NCBI GenBank assembly: GCA_030015575.1
Contig: CM057339.1
Coordinates: 774,272,809-774,336,808, forward strand
Direction of reading: 5' to 3'
DNA: 64,000 nucleotides
Source of the DNA: Agapanthus africanus
Taxonomy: Eukaryota; Streptophyta; Magnoliopsida; Asparagales; Amaryllidaceae
Shown: piece after piece, positions 23,389 to 35,401 of the stretch
Layout: every line of letters starts with the position of its first letter
Position numbering within the stretch: position 1 is the first letter of the stretch
Position numbers and translations under genes: made by a program
The notes under the pieces: model-generated
Seen by the model: only the letters and a program-made list of their open reading frames with translations
What the model was told of the DNA's origin: nothing
The model's database searches: none

Positions 23389-23730
23389 TCACGCCAAGCT
23401 ACCATGCACTGCACTGTTCTCGGCCACAGCCAATCTGAAGTCTCTCGCACGGACTCGAAATCGCGTATTCTGTAGCTTCATCTTTCTGTAGAAGATGTCA
23501 GGCCGAACTGGTCTTCGGGAACACGTCCCAACCATCGGAGGAATACCCGTCACTCGTCCGTCCTTGATCAATTCGCAACGCATCTGGGTAAGTTCCTTTA
23601 TCCGAACCTGGTCAACTACCTCGTCGACGATGCCGAACTCTGGCCTGCTGGTGTGCGCAACATGACCACCCCTGGGTCTAGGTCTTCTCGTATCGTACTC
23701 CAGAAAAGTCCTTTCGAGGTTCTCTCTCAA
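23389..23730 (-). other. Conserved 113-codon frame of unknown function, copy 2
   Basis: Second copy of the 15924-16265 frame, differing at a few residues. Function not recognised. Confidence 0.25.
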
Positions 23731-25529
23731 ATCTCATTCCTGCCGAATTGCCCGGAAGTCGTCATCCATTGCTGGAGCTAATTCTTATTCCGGAACGGCT
23801 GCATACTTATCGCGCCTCCTTCTGGAAGATATATCCATATGCAACGCCTCTGGGTGCGTATCACGTCTCTGATATCAGCGGAGTGGAACGTCATCTCGTC
23901 GAAATATCTTGCGAACTCTTTTCTTCACTCGGCTGCCATGTCGACTGATTCGAACTCGTCTCATCATGGCTGCATGGACTGTGCTCCAACGGCTATCCTC
24001 GTATCTGGAGTCTCCCAAGCAAAGCATCCCATCACATAATGTCCGAATGATGTCGAATCATCCGATCGACTCGTCAGAACCTCATAATCCCCCAAGAAAT
24101 CACATCATGGGTACAGTTTAATAGCATCGAGTACATGCCACAGCGTCGGTGGTCCAGCCGTAGAAGGGCAAACCCAAGCCTCACTAATGGCGCCGTGAAA
24201 CTGCCGCAAACCCTAAGGTTCAAAGGCTTTCACACGGTCATTAAGTCGAGTTAGGGTTTCATTCTTCTAGAGGGTCCATAGAATCACCTGCATGTCTTTC
24301 CGTATACTTTAAACTTGGGAAATGGGCTCCTGACATTCGATCGTCTCTATCGACTCTCAACGAACCTGCGTGAAGTCGTCTCTAGCTGGAAACAATCTAT
24401 CTGATGACCTCGCATCGGTAAACGAACGAACCACTTGTCCTAGTCATTCATCCTCAGGTGACTAGCGGCTCTCTATCATCTCTCTAAGTATATGCTCACG
24501 CTGCAGTAGCTCCAACCATCTGGGCGATATCTCGTCATTTGCAGCAGCAACTGGCTCATTCGCCTGTATGCCGAACAGCGCCTCAATCCTCCAGGAAAGG
24601 CAATACATAGGCGGTCATCTCTGAGTCGGTCCGCTCTAGATCTGAGTAAGACTCTCCACAGTGGAAATCTTCAACTTATCTGGGTCCGCTCCGGCGCAAA
24701 ATCGGACGAATCACCTTCGTCTCTCAAATCGGGTAGACTAGCTATCATCTATCTCATATCTGCCTGAAAGCTCCGGCAATCTCCGCTCGTAAGCTTCGGA
24801 AGCGACATCCTGTCAATCTCAGCAACAGCTGGTCCATCTGTCTGCACGGTAGGCGACATCACAATCTCTGAGGTATGCCGTACATCAACAGTCCTCTCTC
24901 AACTGGCAGCTCTAACAATAGCCGATCATCCGGTGTAAAACCAAACACTCGCCTCCACTAGAGGTCACAATCATCAATGCCAACTCGAGACGTCCCCATG
25001 TCACCAGAAAACACAATGGTCAGCCCTCGTACCAGACGAGCTCGCACTGACCGTAACCCTAGCAGCAGCCCAAACTGCGCTCAAACATGGTGACAGGAAC
25101 CTCAATCGAGTATCGAAGAGAGCACATCAATGGCAAGAAAGGAAACAACAGATCCAGAGTGGATACATGATCATAGGAAGGAACAGCATCAATGAAGGTA
25201 TGATCATGAAACTAATAGAATCGGGGATCTCAAATGGATGTATAATCATGGATATGAAGAGAATCACTGATCTCGAAAATATGTACATCCTAAGGTTCCT
25301 TAAGCGGAGTGGCGTGTCGTAAGTATGCCGCGGAACATACCAACGGTACGTCACTCTACTTTAGTCACCTATTCCATCAACCAAGGGTCATCCTACGCGA
25401 CGAAAGTTCGGGTCTAATACCCCCTCGACCAAGTCTAAGTTCCGTAAGGTCAAGCCTAAGTTCCGTATATATATAAACGCCCTAGGCTCCACATAGTCAA
25501 ACTTAGACTCGAACCAAGGTCAACCTAGC

Positions 25530-25541
25530 GCTCTGATACCA
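25530..25541 (-). other. Primer binding site, iMet type (LARD complete unit)
   Basis: TGGTATCAGAGC on the minus strand, four bases from the 5' LTR at 25546. Confidence 0.9.
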
Positions 25542-25545
25542 ACTT

Positions 25546-28500
25546 TGTCACGCCCCGAAAGAGCACGTGACTGGCCCTCGAACCATATGAAGTCTATAGG
25601 ACTCCATCTGATCCAAGTAAGCCAAAAGCCCAGAAATCTAAAACCATTTTTAAGAATAAGTAAAGAAACTAGTTTAAAGAAGTGAAGAAAAACAGGTTTG
25701 AAATCAAGGTTTTTAAATAACTAAGCCGAATGTGCAATTTAAAACAGCACAGTCTGTTCTAAAAATTTCGGCAGAGTTTCTTTTGTAAAACTGGCCCCGA
25801 ATGGGGTACAACAAGGATCACAATATATGCAATGATAAAGGCATCCCCAAGCGGGAGCTAGCTCTTCGTCAATTGACGGTCACAACCACACAACGATATA
25901 ATATACAACGCCAAGTGGCGAGGATCAAATCCAAAAGAAAGCTCAAAAGCAACCAGAAAACCGCAATACTACTAAGCGCGACTCTAAGGTCGAATAATAC
26001 ATCACTAAAGTCTAGGTCTGAAACAATATACAAGTTTTGGTTGATGGAAAATTCTAGATACAATGAATAAAATAAATACAATGGTGGTTCTTGATGCGAA
26101 AGAATCCACCTACCACCCGCAAGAAAGTAGTGTGCCAGAAATGCCGCAATGGAACCTGTACGGCAGAACCTGCAAGAACTGTGGCACAACGGGGGTGAGT
26201 TGCCAACTCGTGAATAGAAATATCTATAAGCAGAAACCGAACGCAAGACATAATCCTAGGTCAAAACGATCAGTCCAAAATCCTCAATATATAACATGCA
26301 GCCTATAGCAAGGCTAGGGTAAATATCTAACCCGAGTGTAATCTCATGTGCCTGTGTCAGTGCTTCAGGTAGCAATATAACATAAGAATGAGATATGAAT
26401 GCATGAAAACAGAATACATGTACATGAAGAAACTGTTTTCATAATTTAGTGCGATTTCCTTTGTATTTTAAAAAATGAGGTAACATAATGAAATCAGCAT
26501 AAAACCGTACCTAGCATCGGCACAAAACGTAATCCCAATATCTCTGTATCACAGTCTCTGTACCTCAATATCTAGGGCGCCGTCAGTCCAGACCGGCCCC
26601 TGCCATCCATCTCAAGACCACGACGGTATCCTCCGGATATCCGGCGCGTCGGGTAAAGTCACCGGTAGGTAGTGCTCCCCTGCCAGGCTCACATCGTCAT
26701 CATCACGCGCTTCTTGCCCCGGGGTACCTTACCGGGTCCACCATGTACCCGAAACGGTTCATCCGTCTCCTCGAATCGGGTTTCCAAATCCATCAGCAAA
26801 CTCATGGTGGACGACTCATACATCATAGGAAAACCGCACTTTTTATTTTAAAAGAGAGAATATGTTTATTTGTGTTTTTGCGGTTTTCCTCCAAATCCAG
26901 AAAATCTCATGGAAATCCAAATCCAAACCTCAATAGCACGTAAAATAGTGAATATATGCATGAGAATCCATGAATGCGGCATAACAATGAATAACAGTAT
27001 GCATGAAGTAGCAGGCAATAACTACAATGTCTAAACTATTAGCTAATAGGCTATGTCAAGCAATAATATATTTTCTAAGGTGTACGTGACATGGCAATTA
27101 CCGATGAAGATGTGTGTGAGCCGGCAAGTAAGTGTACGTGGTACATACGCATCATCGGTAATGGTGCTGGTGTCCTATCAGCATGATATTAATAATGGAG
27201 TATGAAACATAATATAAGAATGCGATGCAAACCGAACCACAAAAAAAGGAGTGGGAGCTGAAACTAGACGTAACCAAAACTTATCTGCATTAATCTAATA
27301 TAAGTCCTACGAATGGTGCCTTTTGAAATAACACGAATCATGGGGTTTTGAAAATAGGGGCTACAGTGTTTTTATGAAAAGATACGTCGTTTTTGAAATA
27401 TCCGTAGATTCCCTTGAGCTGTCTTTAAAAATGCCCATGATTCGTTAGTTTTTGAAATAGGTAAGAAGGCTAAGCTACTCTAACAACTACACTAAACTAT
27501 ACGGCTGAACTAACAAGCTGAACTACAGGTAAGGAAACCGCCTAACATCTGAGTCGATATATATAAATATATATAAGTCGGTGATCCCGCCTCAATAGTA
27601 TCGCGTACGATACAGTATATCATCTGACATCCTCGAGTCATGAGCGCGGATCTATCATCAATATAGGCTCGTACGGTAAATCGTCGTACGGCATCCCAAA
27701 AGCTGGGTACGGTTCAATATCACACTATCTCATCACATTTCGGATACCACTTATCATCATATCATATAATCTGGGGTACTGATCTAGGTCTAGCACAACT
27801 GAAACCATCTACAAAGTATGAATACGGGGGTAAACACACATCCCAAGCCCGCATGAATCACATGTCGTATCCCAATTATGAACCATATCAAATCACCGAT
27901 CTTGCGGCACAAGGCCCAAAATAATCGACTCATCACCAATGTCGTCCAATATCATCGAACACCGTGCAAGTATAATAAACACACAAGTGTATGCGTGTGG
28001 GTGCAATTCTATCCTATGGTTCGCAACTAGGAACTACGCTAGTTATTTCTACCCCTAACTAACCATAACACACTATAGCTATCACACATATAAATATACT
28101 ACATAGTACTAATTACGGACTGCGGGGGTGCTATACGCCATCCACCCGACTTCCCCCTGTAGATATAATCTACTCACCTGCATCATCATTTGCGGACGTC
28201 ACCACGTATTTGCTTGTCGTCCCGAAGTCTTCATGGGTACCTACACATCAAAATATCGTAAATGCGCATTAAAACCAAATCCAAGCTAAAACGGCGCATG
28301 AAATCCAAAACGATACGATAAGGGCCTATAGGTGAGAACCTATGGCACGCCTTCAAAACCATCAATAAATCCTCTATATCGTCGTACAAACGCCAAATAG
28401 TCGAGGCAAAATACAACCCACAATTTCAGACTTAAAAATACGGAATACGGAAACACGAATCCAAAACAGCAACTTAGGAAATATGTCCCAGATTTCACCC

Positions 28501-29656
28501 TAGGTCACTTTATACAAATCTATATATACCAGGGGTCTAACATAAACATGTAGGAGCTACAGAACCAATACGAGCCAAGAAGGTGGGACCCAGGCCGCAA
28601 TTTGCGGCCAATTGGGAGAAATTGGCGGCCGTACGGATGAGTTGGGGGCTAGGGTTTGGGGTGTTGGTTCAATGGTGCCTGCACATCTCACTGTCCACTC
28701 AAATTTATTTTAGGAGTCTCGGGGTGTTAGCAGATTCTTAATAACAGTGGCAAATTCCAGTTTCTCCCCGATATCGGTTTCTAAAATCCGTATTATGTTT
28801 TAAGCTTCAGGTTTTGGGTTCCAATTCATACACTAGGGTGATGGTATAACCTCTACTGACCTCAATTTCACAATACAACACCAAATTCCTCAAACCCTAA
28901 CTTGGTTATCCTCAAGTCATTATATCACGCAATATCGATTCAATCTTAACATGGGGGTAAAGGAAATGCTAGAATTTAGCTAATGATTCAGAAAATACCT
29001 CATTTGGCAACTCAAGAATTTTCTTGAGTTGCCCCTAGTGGCCAAAATCCACGCTTTCTTGGTCCATCTTGTAAGTCTCGGGCTCGTGCACATTTTTAAT
29101 GAAACGGACATAAGCTTTTGGGGTTGTTTTTGAGATGAAGAGAGGGATTGAAGAGGGGGAGAAAGGGGCTAGGGCAGCAGCAGCAGCAAGGGGAGAGTGA
29201 GAGAGAGGAAGAGGAATGAAAAATGAAGAGAATGGCTAAGGATGTTAAGTCAAAGGTCCACCTCTCTCTCTCACCTACCCTCATTTCTTTTCTTTTTCTT
29301 TTCTTTTCCTTTTAAACCATAATCCTTCTCACAAGAATAGTAAACCCAAAAATCATGAAAGAAAATGCACAAGTGTGAGAAAAAATGATATGTGCAAGTT
29401 TTGCACAAAATTGCCAAAAAACCCGATTAGCGATTTTAATCGCGATTAGCACTAAATTAGTGTCAAACTAATCACAAAAACTTAAAACTGTCATAATTCT
29501 TTAATTTACCCTATTTTTAGAATTTTCCATAATTTTTCTCAAATTTTTCCTATTTATTTGCATTTAATTATAGATTTAATATTAAAATAATCAATAAAAT
29601 AATATTAAATTATAAAAATTCCCAAAATTAATATTTTATATTTTTGAAAATGTTAC
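25546..29656 (-). repeat. LARD LTR, copy 2 (4.1 kb)
   Basis: Nearly identical to 18081-22171. It has a short insertion near 29585 and lacks the terminal A at its right edge, where it runs directly into copia-1 LTR sequence (CTGCATCATAG). Confidence 0.9.
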
Positions 29657-29876
29657 TCTGCATCATAGTCCAGGTAGTCAAGTACACATCCTAAGGGCTT
29701 TAACAACATGTAACTACAAGACAGTATAAAGAGACTAGTGTACATGTTAAGATAAAGAGTAACCAGATAGCATACTATCATATCGAGCAAGAAAGTCATC
29801 TCTATATATGTCCAAGCGTCCAATATAATATACAATATCTGTACAATACTGGCCTCTAGAGCATACATACAACTAA
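29657..29876 (-). repeat. Copia-1 5' LTR remnant
   Basis: Matches about 10590-10803 of the 3' LTR with a handful of substitutions and ends at the same AACTAACA edge. Confidence 0.9.
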
Positions 29877-29926
29877 CACTTTGTGTGTGCGTTTGTCGTT
29901 GAAAAGAATAAATTATCGCACGTTAT

Positions 29927-31813
29927 GTTGACCGATAGACGGGGACTAAGTGGCGCTTTTAGTTTCATATATGGGTATCGATGGGAATATGAAGGTTTCA
30001 TACTATCATATATTGGTTTTAACCCAAACATCTCGAATCGCTCTCTGATTATGCGTTTGTATGTATGTGTTCCGGCTGTCGGGGGTAGGCTTCTATCCCA
30101 TTAAGAATGTATAGAGCGAACGCCCATCACTTGTGCTTTCAACCGTTTCGAGTAAATTTCGGCAGCACCTTCCCGCTGTTCTCCGAGTACACTGTAATAG
30201 AATAGATAATCATTTCAAAGCTGTGAAACAACGTTGAAATGAACATCTAATCTATCTTTGTACACGGAGAACCAGCGGAAAGATACCGACGAAATATCTC
30301 GAAACGGATGAAAACACAAGTGAATGAAGGCGTTTGCTTTATACATTCTTAACTTGTCCACACGGGACAAATCTATGGGTTACCATACGATTGAATTTTC
30401 TCGTCGCGTAGACTATACGACGGTTGTTAGTATCGAGCTATACTGTCCGATATTTAACAACCTTCGTATAGTTCTAGGTCACAACGAGCATCGCACGTAT
30501 GTTAACTGATAGACGGGGACTAAGTGGCGCTTTTAGTTTCATATATGGGTATCGATGGGAATATGAAGGTTTCATATTATCATCGAGTATCATATATTGG
30601 TTTTAACCCGAACATCTCGAATCGCTCTCTAATTATGCGTTTGTATGTATGTGTTCCGGCTGTCGGGGGTAAGCTTCTATCCCATTAAGAATGTATAGAG
30701 CGAACGCCCATCACTTGTGCTTTCAACCGTTTCGAGTAAATTTCGGCAGCACCTCCCCGCTGTTCTCCGAGTACACTGTAATAGAATAGATAATCATTTC
30801 AAAGCTGTGAAACAACGTTAAAATGAACATCTAATCTATCTTTGTACACGGAGAACCAGCGGAAAGATACCGACGAAATATCTCGAAACGGATGAAAACA
30901 CAAGTGAATGAAGGCGTTTGCTTTATACATTCTTAACTTGTCCACACGGGACAAATCTATGGGTTACCATACGATTGAATTTTCTCGTCGCGTAGACTAT
31001 ACGACGGTTGTTAGTATCGAGCTATACTGTCCGATATTTAACAACCTTCGTATAGTTCTAGGTCACGACGAGCATCGCACGTATGTTAACCGATAGACGG
31101 GGACTAAGTGGAACTTTTAGTTTCATATATGGGTATCGATGGGAATATGAAGGTTTCATATTATCATCGAGTATCATATATTGGTTTTAACCCGAACATC
31201 TCGAATCGCTCTCTAATTATGCGTTTGTATGTATGTGTTCCGGCTGTCGGGGGTAGGCTTCTATCCCATTAAGAATGTATAGAGCGAACGCCCATCACTT
31301 ATGCTTTCAACCGTTTCGAGTAAATTTCGGCAGCACCTCCCCGCTGTTCTCCGAGTACACTGTAATAGAATAGATAATCATTTCAAAGCTGTGAAACAAC
31401 GTTGAAATGAACATCTAATCTATCTTTGTACACGGAGAACCAGCGGAAAGGTACCGACGAAATATCTCGAAACGGATGAAAACACAAGTGAATGAAGGCG
31501 TTTGCTTTATACATTCTTAACTTGTCCACACGGGACAAATCTATGGGTTACCATACGATTGAATTTTCTCGTCGCGTAGACTATACGACGGTTGTTAGTA
31601 TCGAGCTATACTGTCCGATATTTAACAACCTTCGTATAGTTCTAGGTCATGACGAGCATCACACGTATGTTAACCGATAGACGGGGACTAAGTGGCGCTT
31701 TTAGTTTCATATACGGGTATCGATGGGAATATGAAGGTTTCATATCATCATCGAGTATCATATATTGGTTTTAACCCGAATATCTCGAGTCGCTCTCTAA
31801 TTATGCGTTTGTT
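29927..31813. repeat. Tandem array of about 584-bp units, each with foldbacks
   Basis: Units start at GTTRACYGATAGACGGGG (29927, 30501, 31085 and partial 31669); lengths are 574, 584 and 584 bp. The first unit lacks about 12 bp that the others have. Each unit contains a long imperfect inverted repeat (in unit 2, 30685-30937, arms about 125 bp) and a second shorter one (30985-31070). Units are highly similar, so the array arose or was homogenised recently. Confidence 0.92.
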
Positions 31814-32900
31814 GTGCATTCGTGTTGTATGTGTAACATGATTTTAAACCATTGAGATCAAGATTGATAGAACTGATCATCCTACATTGCAATAGCATTC
31901 ATCAACCAAAAACTATTATTGCAATGGTATACATCTATAACAATCAACAATTAAAACTATAAATATAGGATACTGATATCATAAAGCGTTATGAGACACC
32001 TCATCTGCCACGTGTCGTGATCATAGAAATCGCTAATATTAAGTTATGAGACACCTCATCTGCCATGTGTCATGGTTACATATTAGTTAGGGACACGGCT
32101 ATTTGTGTGCGGCTGCACGCTTGTGCAAAGATTTGTAACGTTAAAAAAATGTGATTTTTTTTTATACATTGGAAAGAATGAATAGGAATTGATCTTTACA
32201 TTGTTAACCTCTTTTAGTTTTTCTTTAGGAGCAGTCTCTCATATCTTAGTTGAAATATTTTCTATGTTTGTTATGGTCTTACTCTCACATAAACTATCAA
32301 TATCATGCCACAAGAGAGTGAAAGAAATAGCATGCATGGTGTGTTCAATGTATGATAAACAAGTACACTTCTAATAGTTTTTAAATTTGAGAAGTCCAGA
32401 GTGTATGGAAGGAGTTGAATAACAGAAGCATAAGGGGCACAACATTTTTTTCTTAAATTCTGGATACATTCTAAAATCTTCAACAGCAATTGGAGTGTAT
32501 TTCGCTGTGAGAGACTCTTCAAAGAAATGGAGGAAGAAGCACTAAAGAAAAAAGAGAGAAAAATAAGAATATAAAGTTGAAACTAAACTTGAGCTATCCG
32601 CTGAAATCATAAAGCATAGGAAAGTTGATTGAGTCTTGATCTATTGCTCTTTCTTTGCATTATCTCGTATATCCATTTATAGATTTTAATGCCACATGAG
32701 ATGTATAATCTGTCAGCTCCCTATGGTTGTATTAATGTCAGCTCTTACACAATATGGGTATCTGCCTTACCATTAAGACAACTATGGAATATGTTAATTT
32801 AAAATGTAAGGCTAGCTATCTATGTATTCTGAAGGACTGCTTGCATAGAACTTAGCTTGATCCTCTCAATTATTACACATAAATATGCTGACATGCCTCT
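31814..32900. other. AT-rich CACTA DNA without a gene
   Basis: Only a short 53-bp direct repeat stands out (GTTATGAGACACCTCATCTG at about 31989 and 32042). No convincing coding frame. Confidence 0.5.
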
Positions 32901-33060
32901 CATAACCCTAACCCCAGCCCCACAGTAACCCTAACCCCAGCCCCAACCCTAACCCCAGCCCACCGTAACCCTACCCCAGCCCCACCGTACCCTAACCCCA
33001 GCCCCACCCCAGCAGCAGCCGAACCCCAACCCTAACCCTACCCCGACCCCGACCCCGACC
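32901..33060. repeat. Degenerate telomere-like / CCCTAACCCCAGCC repeat
   Basis: Repeated CCCTAACCCCAGCC and related units drifting into CCCCGACC. Similar to plant telomere units (CCCTAAA) but with extra CCAGCC, so probably a minisatellite, not a telomere remnant. Confidence 0.75.
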
Positions 33061-33165
33061 GCCACCGCGCCCCTGCCCAAACCCAACTCTCGCGTACGCA
33101 ACCCAGACCCAGCCATGAATAATCCAAAAATGCTTTAATTTACCTCGAGATTTATACCTGAACGG

Positions 33166-33360
33166 GTGCGCTGGTGGGCTGGAGCGACGACGGTGGCGAA
33201 TTGGCGAAGAAACTGGCGGTGGCGACGACGGTGGCGACGAAACCGGCGGTGGCGACGATGGTGGCGACGAAATCGGCGGTGGCGACGATGGTGGCGACTC
33301 TGCCCAACGACGGTGGCGACGCGACGGTGGCGATTTGGGGTTTTTCGCGCGCGTTTGAGG
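33166..33360 (-). repeat. GC-rich minisatellite in the putative CACTA leader exon
   Basis: Repeats of GGTGGCGACGA with period 30-33 bp. On the minus strand this is a GC-rich segment just inside the 5' terminus, with a possible splice donor CAG/GTATAAA at about 33158. That position fits the GC-rich untranslated first exon of En/Spm. Confidence 0.6.
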
Positions 33361-33417
33361 GAGAGAGAGAAAATGAGCGTAGGCTTTTCGATCTGGCTTT
33401 ATTTTAAAACGATATTT

Positions 33418-33621
33418 ACTTGCCCCTACGGATATACCCGTAGGTCCTTTGTTTGCGGCTCCGTAGGGGCAAACACCAAATTAAGAATTAATATTTTTAT
33501 TCTTGGACGTCAGTGCCCGTAGGGGCAACCTTTTAGCCCTACGGATTAATCCGTAGGGCCAAGTTAAATATGCCCCTACGGATATTTCCATCCGTAGGGG
33601 CAACCCCCTATTTTACTAGTG
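33418..33621. repeat. CACTA 5' subterminal repeats
   Basis: Four to five CCCCTACGG/CCGTAGGGG palindromes, the same motif as in 829-1425 but fewer copies. The terminus is at 33621. Confidence 0.88.
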
Positions 33622-33624
33622 AAC

Positions 33625-35401
33625 ATCAAACATAGAAGTTAACAACTACTATGTAAAGGGATTATACCTAAAGAACCGTGTCCTTCGTCTTTACGAACTC
33701 CACCTCCTCCTCGGCCTTCTCCAAGTAGTAGACGATCCACCACGAGAGCTAAACTCCAAGTTTTGCCTCTAAACTTGAGGCAACTAGGTATCTTTAAGTG
33801 CTAATCAAAGTACCTAGATGAAATAGAGTATGGTTATGGATTAAGTAGTCTAACTAATCCTTGTACTCAACACATGAGAGGGGAGGATTAGGGTTTGAAG
33901 AGAGAGAGCTTGAGGAGAGAGAAGATGAACATCATCATTGGAAGAGAAAATGAGTTATCATAATATATATCAAGCATTTTCATATATCAAGAAAAGAAAA
34001 GAAAATCATTTACAACCATGCTTGATAAATATCTTATGGTGATTCATCTCCATGAGTCATTAAGCAATTATGAAGCATTAATGACATGGATGAATCATCC
34101 ATATGACTCACTAATCTCATTTAATGTATATGCCACCTAAACCTCCTTAGTCACCATCTTCTAGAAGCTTCTCGCGCAATTACGAGAACGCCCCTCCTAT
34201 CCATGAAAACACGGAAAAACTTTAGACTGTATAAATCCAATAACCGGATACTAGTAACTGGCTTAAACCAAAGCCGACTAGTAAAAACTGTCCAAAAGTC
34301 GTACGTGCGAAAACACACGTATGCGTCCGAACCCTTGTCGTAAAACCATACGACCTCTATATCGTTTCGTCTGGAGTAGGGAAACTCTCTGCGTGGGACT
34401 CTAGAGACTCGACTACTACGCTGGCAGTGGGTTTAACCATAGACCGCAAGCGGCACTAGCTGTACGTAACGGTCCCCAGGTCGATGTCGATAAGAAGGCC
34501 GATGAGGAAACCCATCCAAACTCCTACTGAGTCTGATGTGACAATCTCCGTACAGTCCGGTCTGTTCGTCTAAGACTATCGCATATCGGGCCTAGGGGGC
34601 GGCAAGCGTCAGTCCCCTAATAGCGGTATAAGTCGTGTCGGAGCGAAGCCCATTACACCCTGAGAAACTACTGGAACCTACCAGCAAATCTCGCTTGCCC
34701 TGGCCAGGGACTTTGCGTAATGGCTCTCTGACACAGCGCGATATCAACCCCCAATACCGGGAGAGACGAATCCTGTCTAACCGCCACTGCCTCCAAGTGC
34801 TCGGGACTGTACCCAACTGCTACCTGTTTGCACGACTCCTTTGAGCCGTGGTAGGGTAGCAATCTAAGAACAGTGGGACACACTCGAGGCGAAGTAGTAG
34901 TGTCAAGTCTGCGGACTATGCTGTACTCATGTCACCTGGAAACTGTTCACTGACGACTGGTATAAAACCAACCAACAGTTCCCTGTGAGTCCTGTCTGGT
35001 GTACCCGTAACCTAACGAGCACCTGCATACTATCTCCAGTACGACGTACTGACGGCTGTGGTACAGACCATCTCCCCAACTGGGATGAGAAGCGTACACA
35101 CTAGTCTACTCCGGAGTATCGATGCCCTGTCTCGATAATCCAACGACTAGGGACCTGAATAAGGATGTGCTTGTAGACTACCCAGCCCCCACTAGTGTGA
35201 CTGCCATCACAACGCTGGTAGTCAAGCAAGATCCTAAGAGCTCTATCAATACGTATACTCACATATTAAGATAGAAAAACCAAGTAGCATACTACCATGT
35301 TTAGCAAGACTGTTATATACATGTGAATATCCCAAGCTTCCATTAAGTAATATACAAACTAGTATGATACAATAATGGCCCCTAGGGCATATACACTAAC
35401 A
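33625..35401 (-). repeat. Copia-2 LTR, part 2
   Basis: Continues the LTR begun at 713 after the CACTA insertion and ends ACTAACA, the same edge as the copia-1 LTR. Homology to 8700-10803 runs along the whole length. Total LTR about 1.9 kb. Confidence 0.85.

Larger units (their letters stand above)
22172..25529 (-). repeat. LARD internal domain, complete copy (about 3.4 kb, non-coding)
   Basis: Lies between the polypurine tract and the PBS at 25530-25541. No frame with gag, protease, RT or integrase motifs on either strand. 22172-23128 is unique to this copy. Confidence 0.8.
15664..29656 (-). mobile_element. LARD-like non-autonomous LTR retrotransposon array (internal-LTR-internal-LTR)
   Basis: Two nearly identical blocks are offset by 7465 bp (15664-22171 and 23129-29656). 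Each holds part of an internal domain, an iMet-type PBS and a 4.1-kb LTR. The complete unit is LTR 18081-22171, polypurine tract 22172, internal domain to 25529, PBS 25530-25541, LTR 25546-29656. The leftmost internal domain is truncated at 15664 and has no outer LTR. About 4-kb LTRs and about 3.4-kb internal DNA without gag-pol match the LARD class. LTR edges (TGTAAC...GGGGCGTGACA on the minus strand) match those of the gypsy elements in this window, so the helper is probably a Ty3/gypsy chromovirus. Confidence 0.8.
8657..29876 (-). mobile_element. Copia-1, Ty1/copia retrotransposon (minus), interrupted by a LARD-like element
   Basis: Order on the minus strand: 5' LTR remnant (29876-29657), nested LARD-like block (29656-15664), 5' internal DNA (15663-14124), pol (14123-10818), polypurine tract (10814-10804), 3' LTR (10803-8657). 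The LTR fragment at 29657-29876 matches about 10590-10803 nearly base for base. No matching 5-bp target duplication is visible (AAAAA on the left, CTTTG on the right), and LTR sequence is missing left of the LARD block. Insertion was therefore accompanied or followed by deletion. Confidence 0.75.
829..33621 (-). mobile_element. CACTA (En/Spm) DNA transposon, about 32.8 kb with nested insertions
   Basis: The left end reads CACTACTACAAATAAGGG and the right end, reverse complemented, CACTAGTAAAATAGGGGG; both continue into the same CCCCTACGG repeat. The flanking triplet AAC is duplicated at 826-828 and 33622-33624, the 3-bp target duplication typical of CACTA elements. Removing the nested copia/LARD block (8657-29876) leaves about 11.6 kb, a normal size for an autonomous CACTA. 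Both genes run on the minus strand, so the transcriptional 5' end is on the right. Boundaries, target duplication, subterminal repeats and TNP2-type transposase all agree. Confidence 0.93.
29877..33621 (-). other. CACTA 5' region
   Basis: From right to left on the minus strand: terminus and subterminal repeats, a GC-rich leader-like segment, degenerate telomere-like repeats, AT-rich DNA and the 584-bp tandem repeats. No long protein-coding frame. In En/Spm this is where the promoter, a GC-rich leader exon and the first intron lie. Confidence 0.6.

Noticed and set aside
30324..31680. Repeated 61-62 codon frames in the 584-bp array
   Set aside because: Identical because the DNA units are identical; no motif, and the region is dominated by inverted repeats.
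32901..33060. Interstitial telomere
   Set aside because: Units are CCCTAACCCCAGCC, irregular and within a transposon leader, so a minisatellite is the simpler reading.
33174..33407. Ala/Val-rich plus-strand protein in the minisatellite
   Set aside because: Repeated sequence is open in more than one frame; periodic GC-rich repeats give this by chance.
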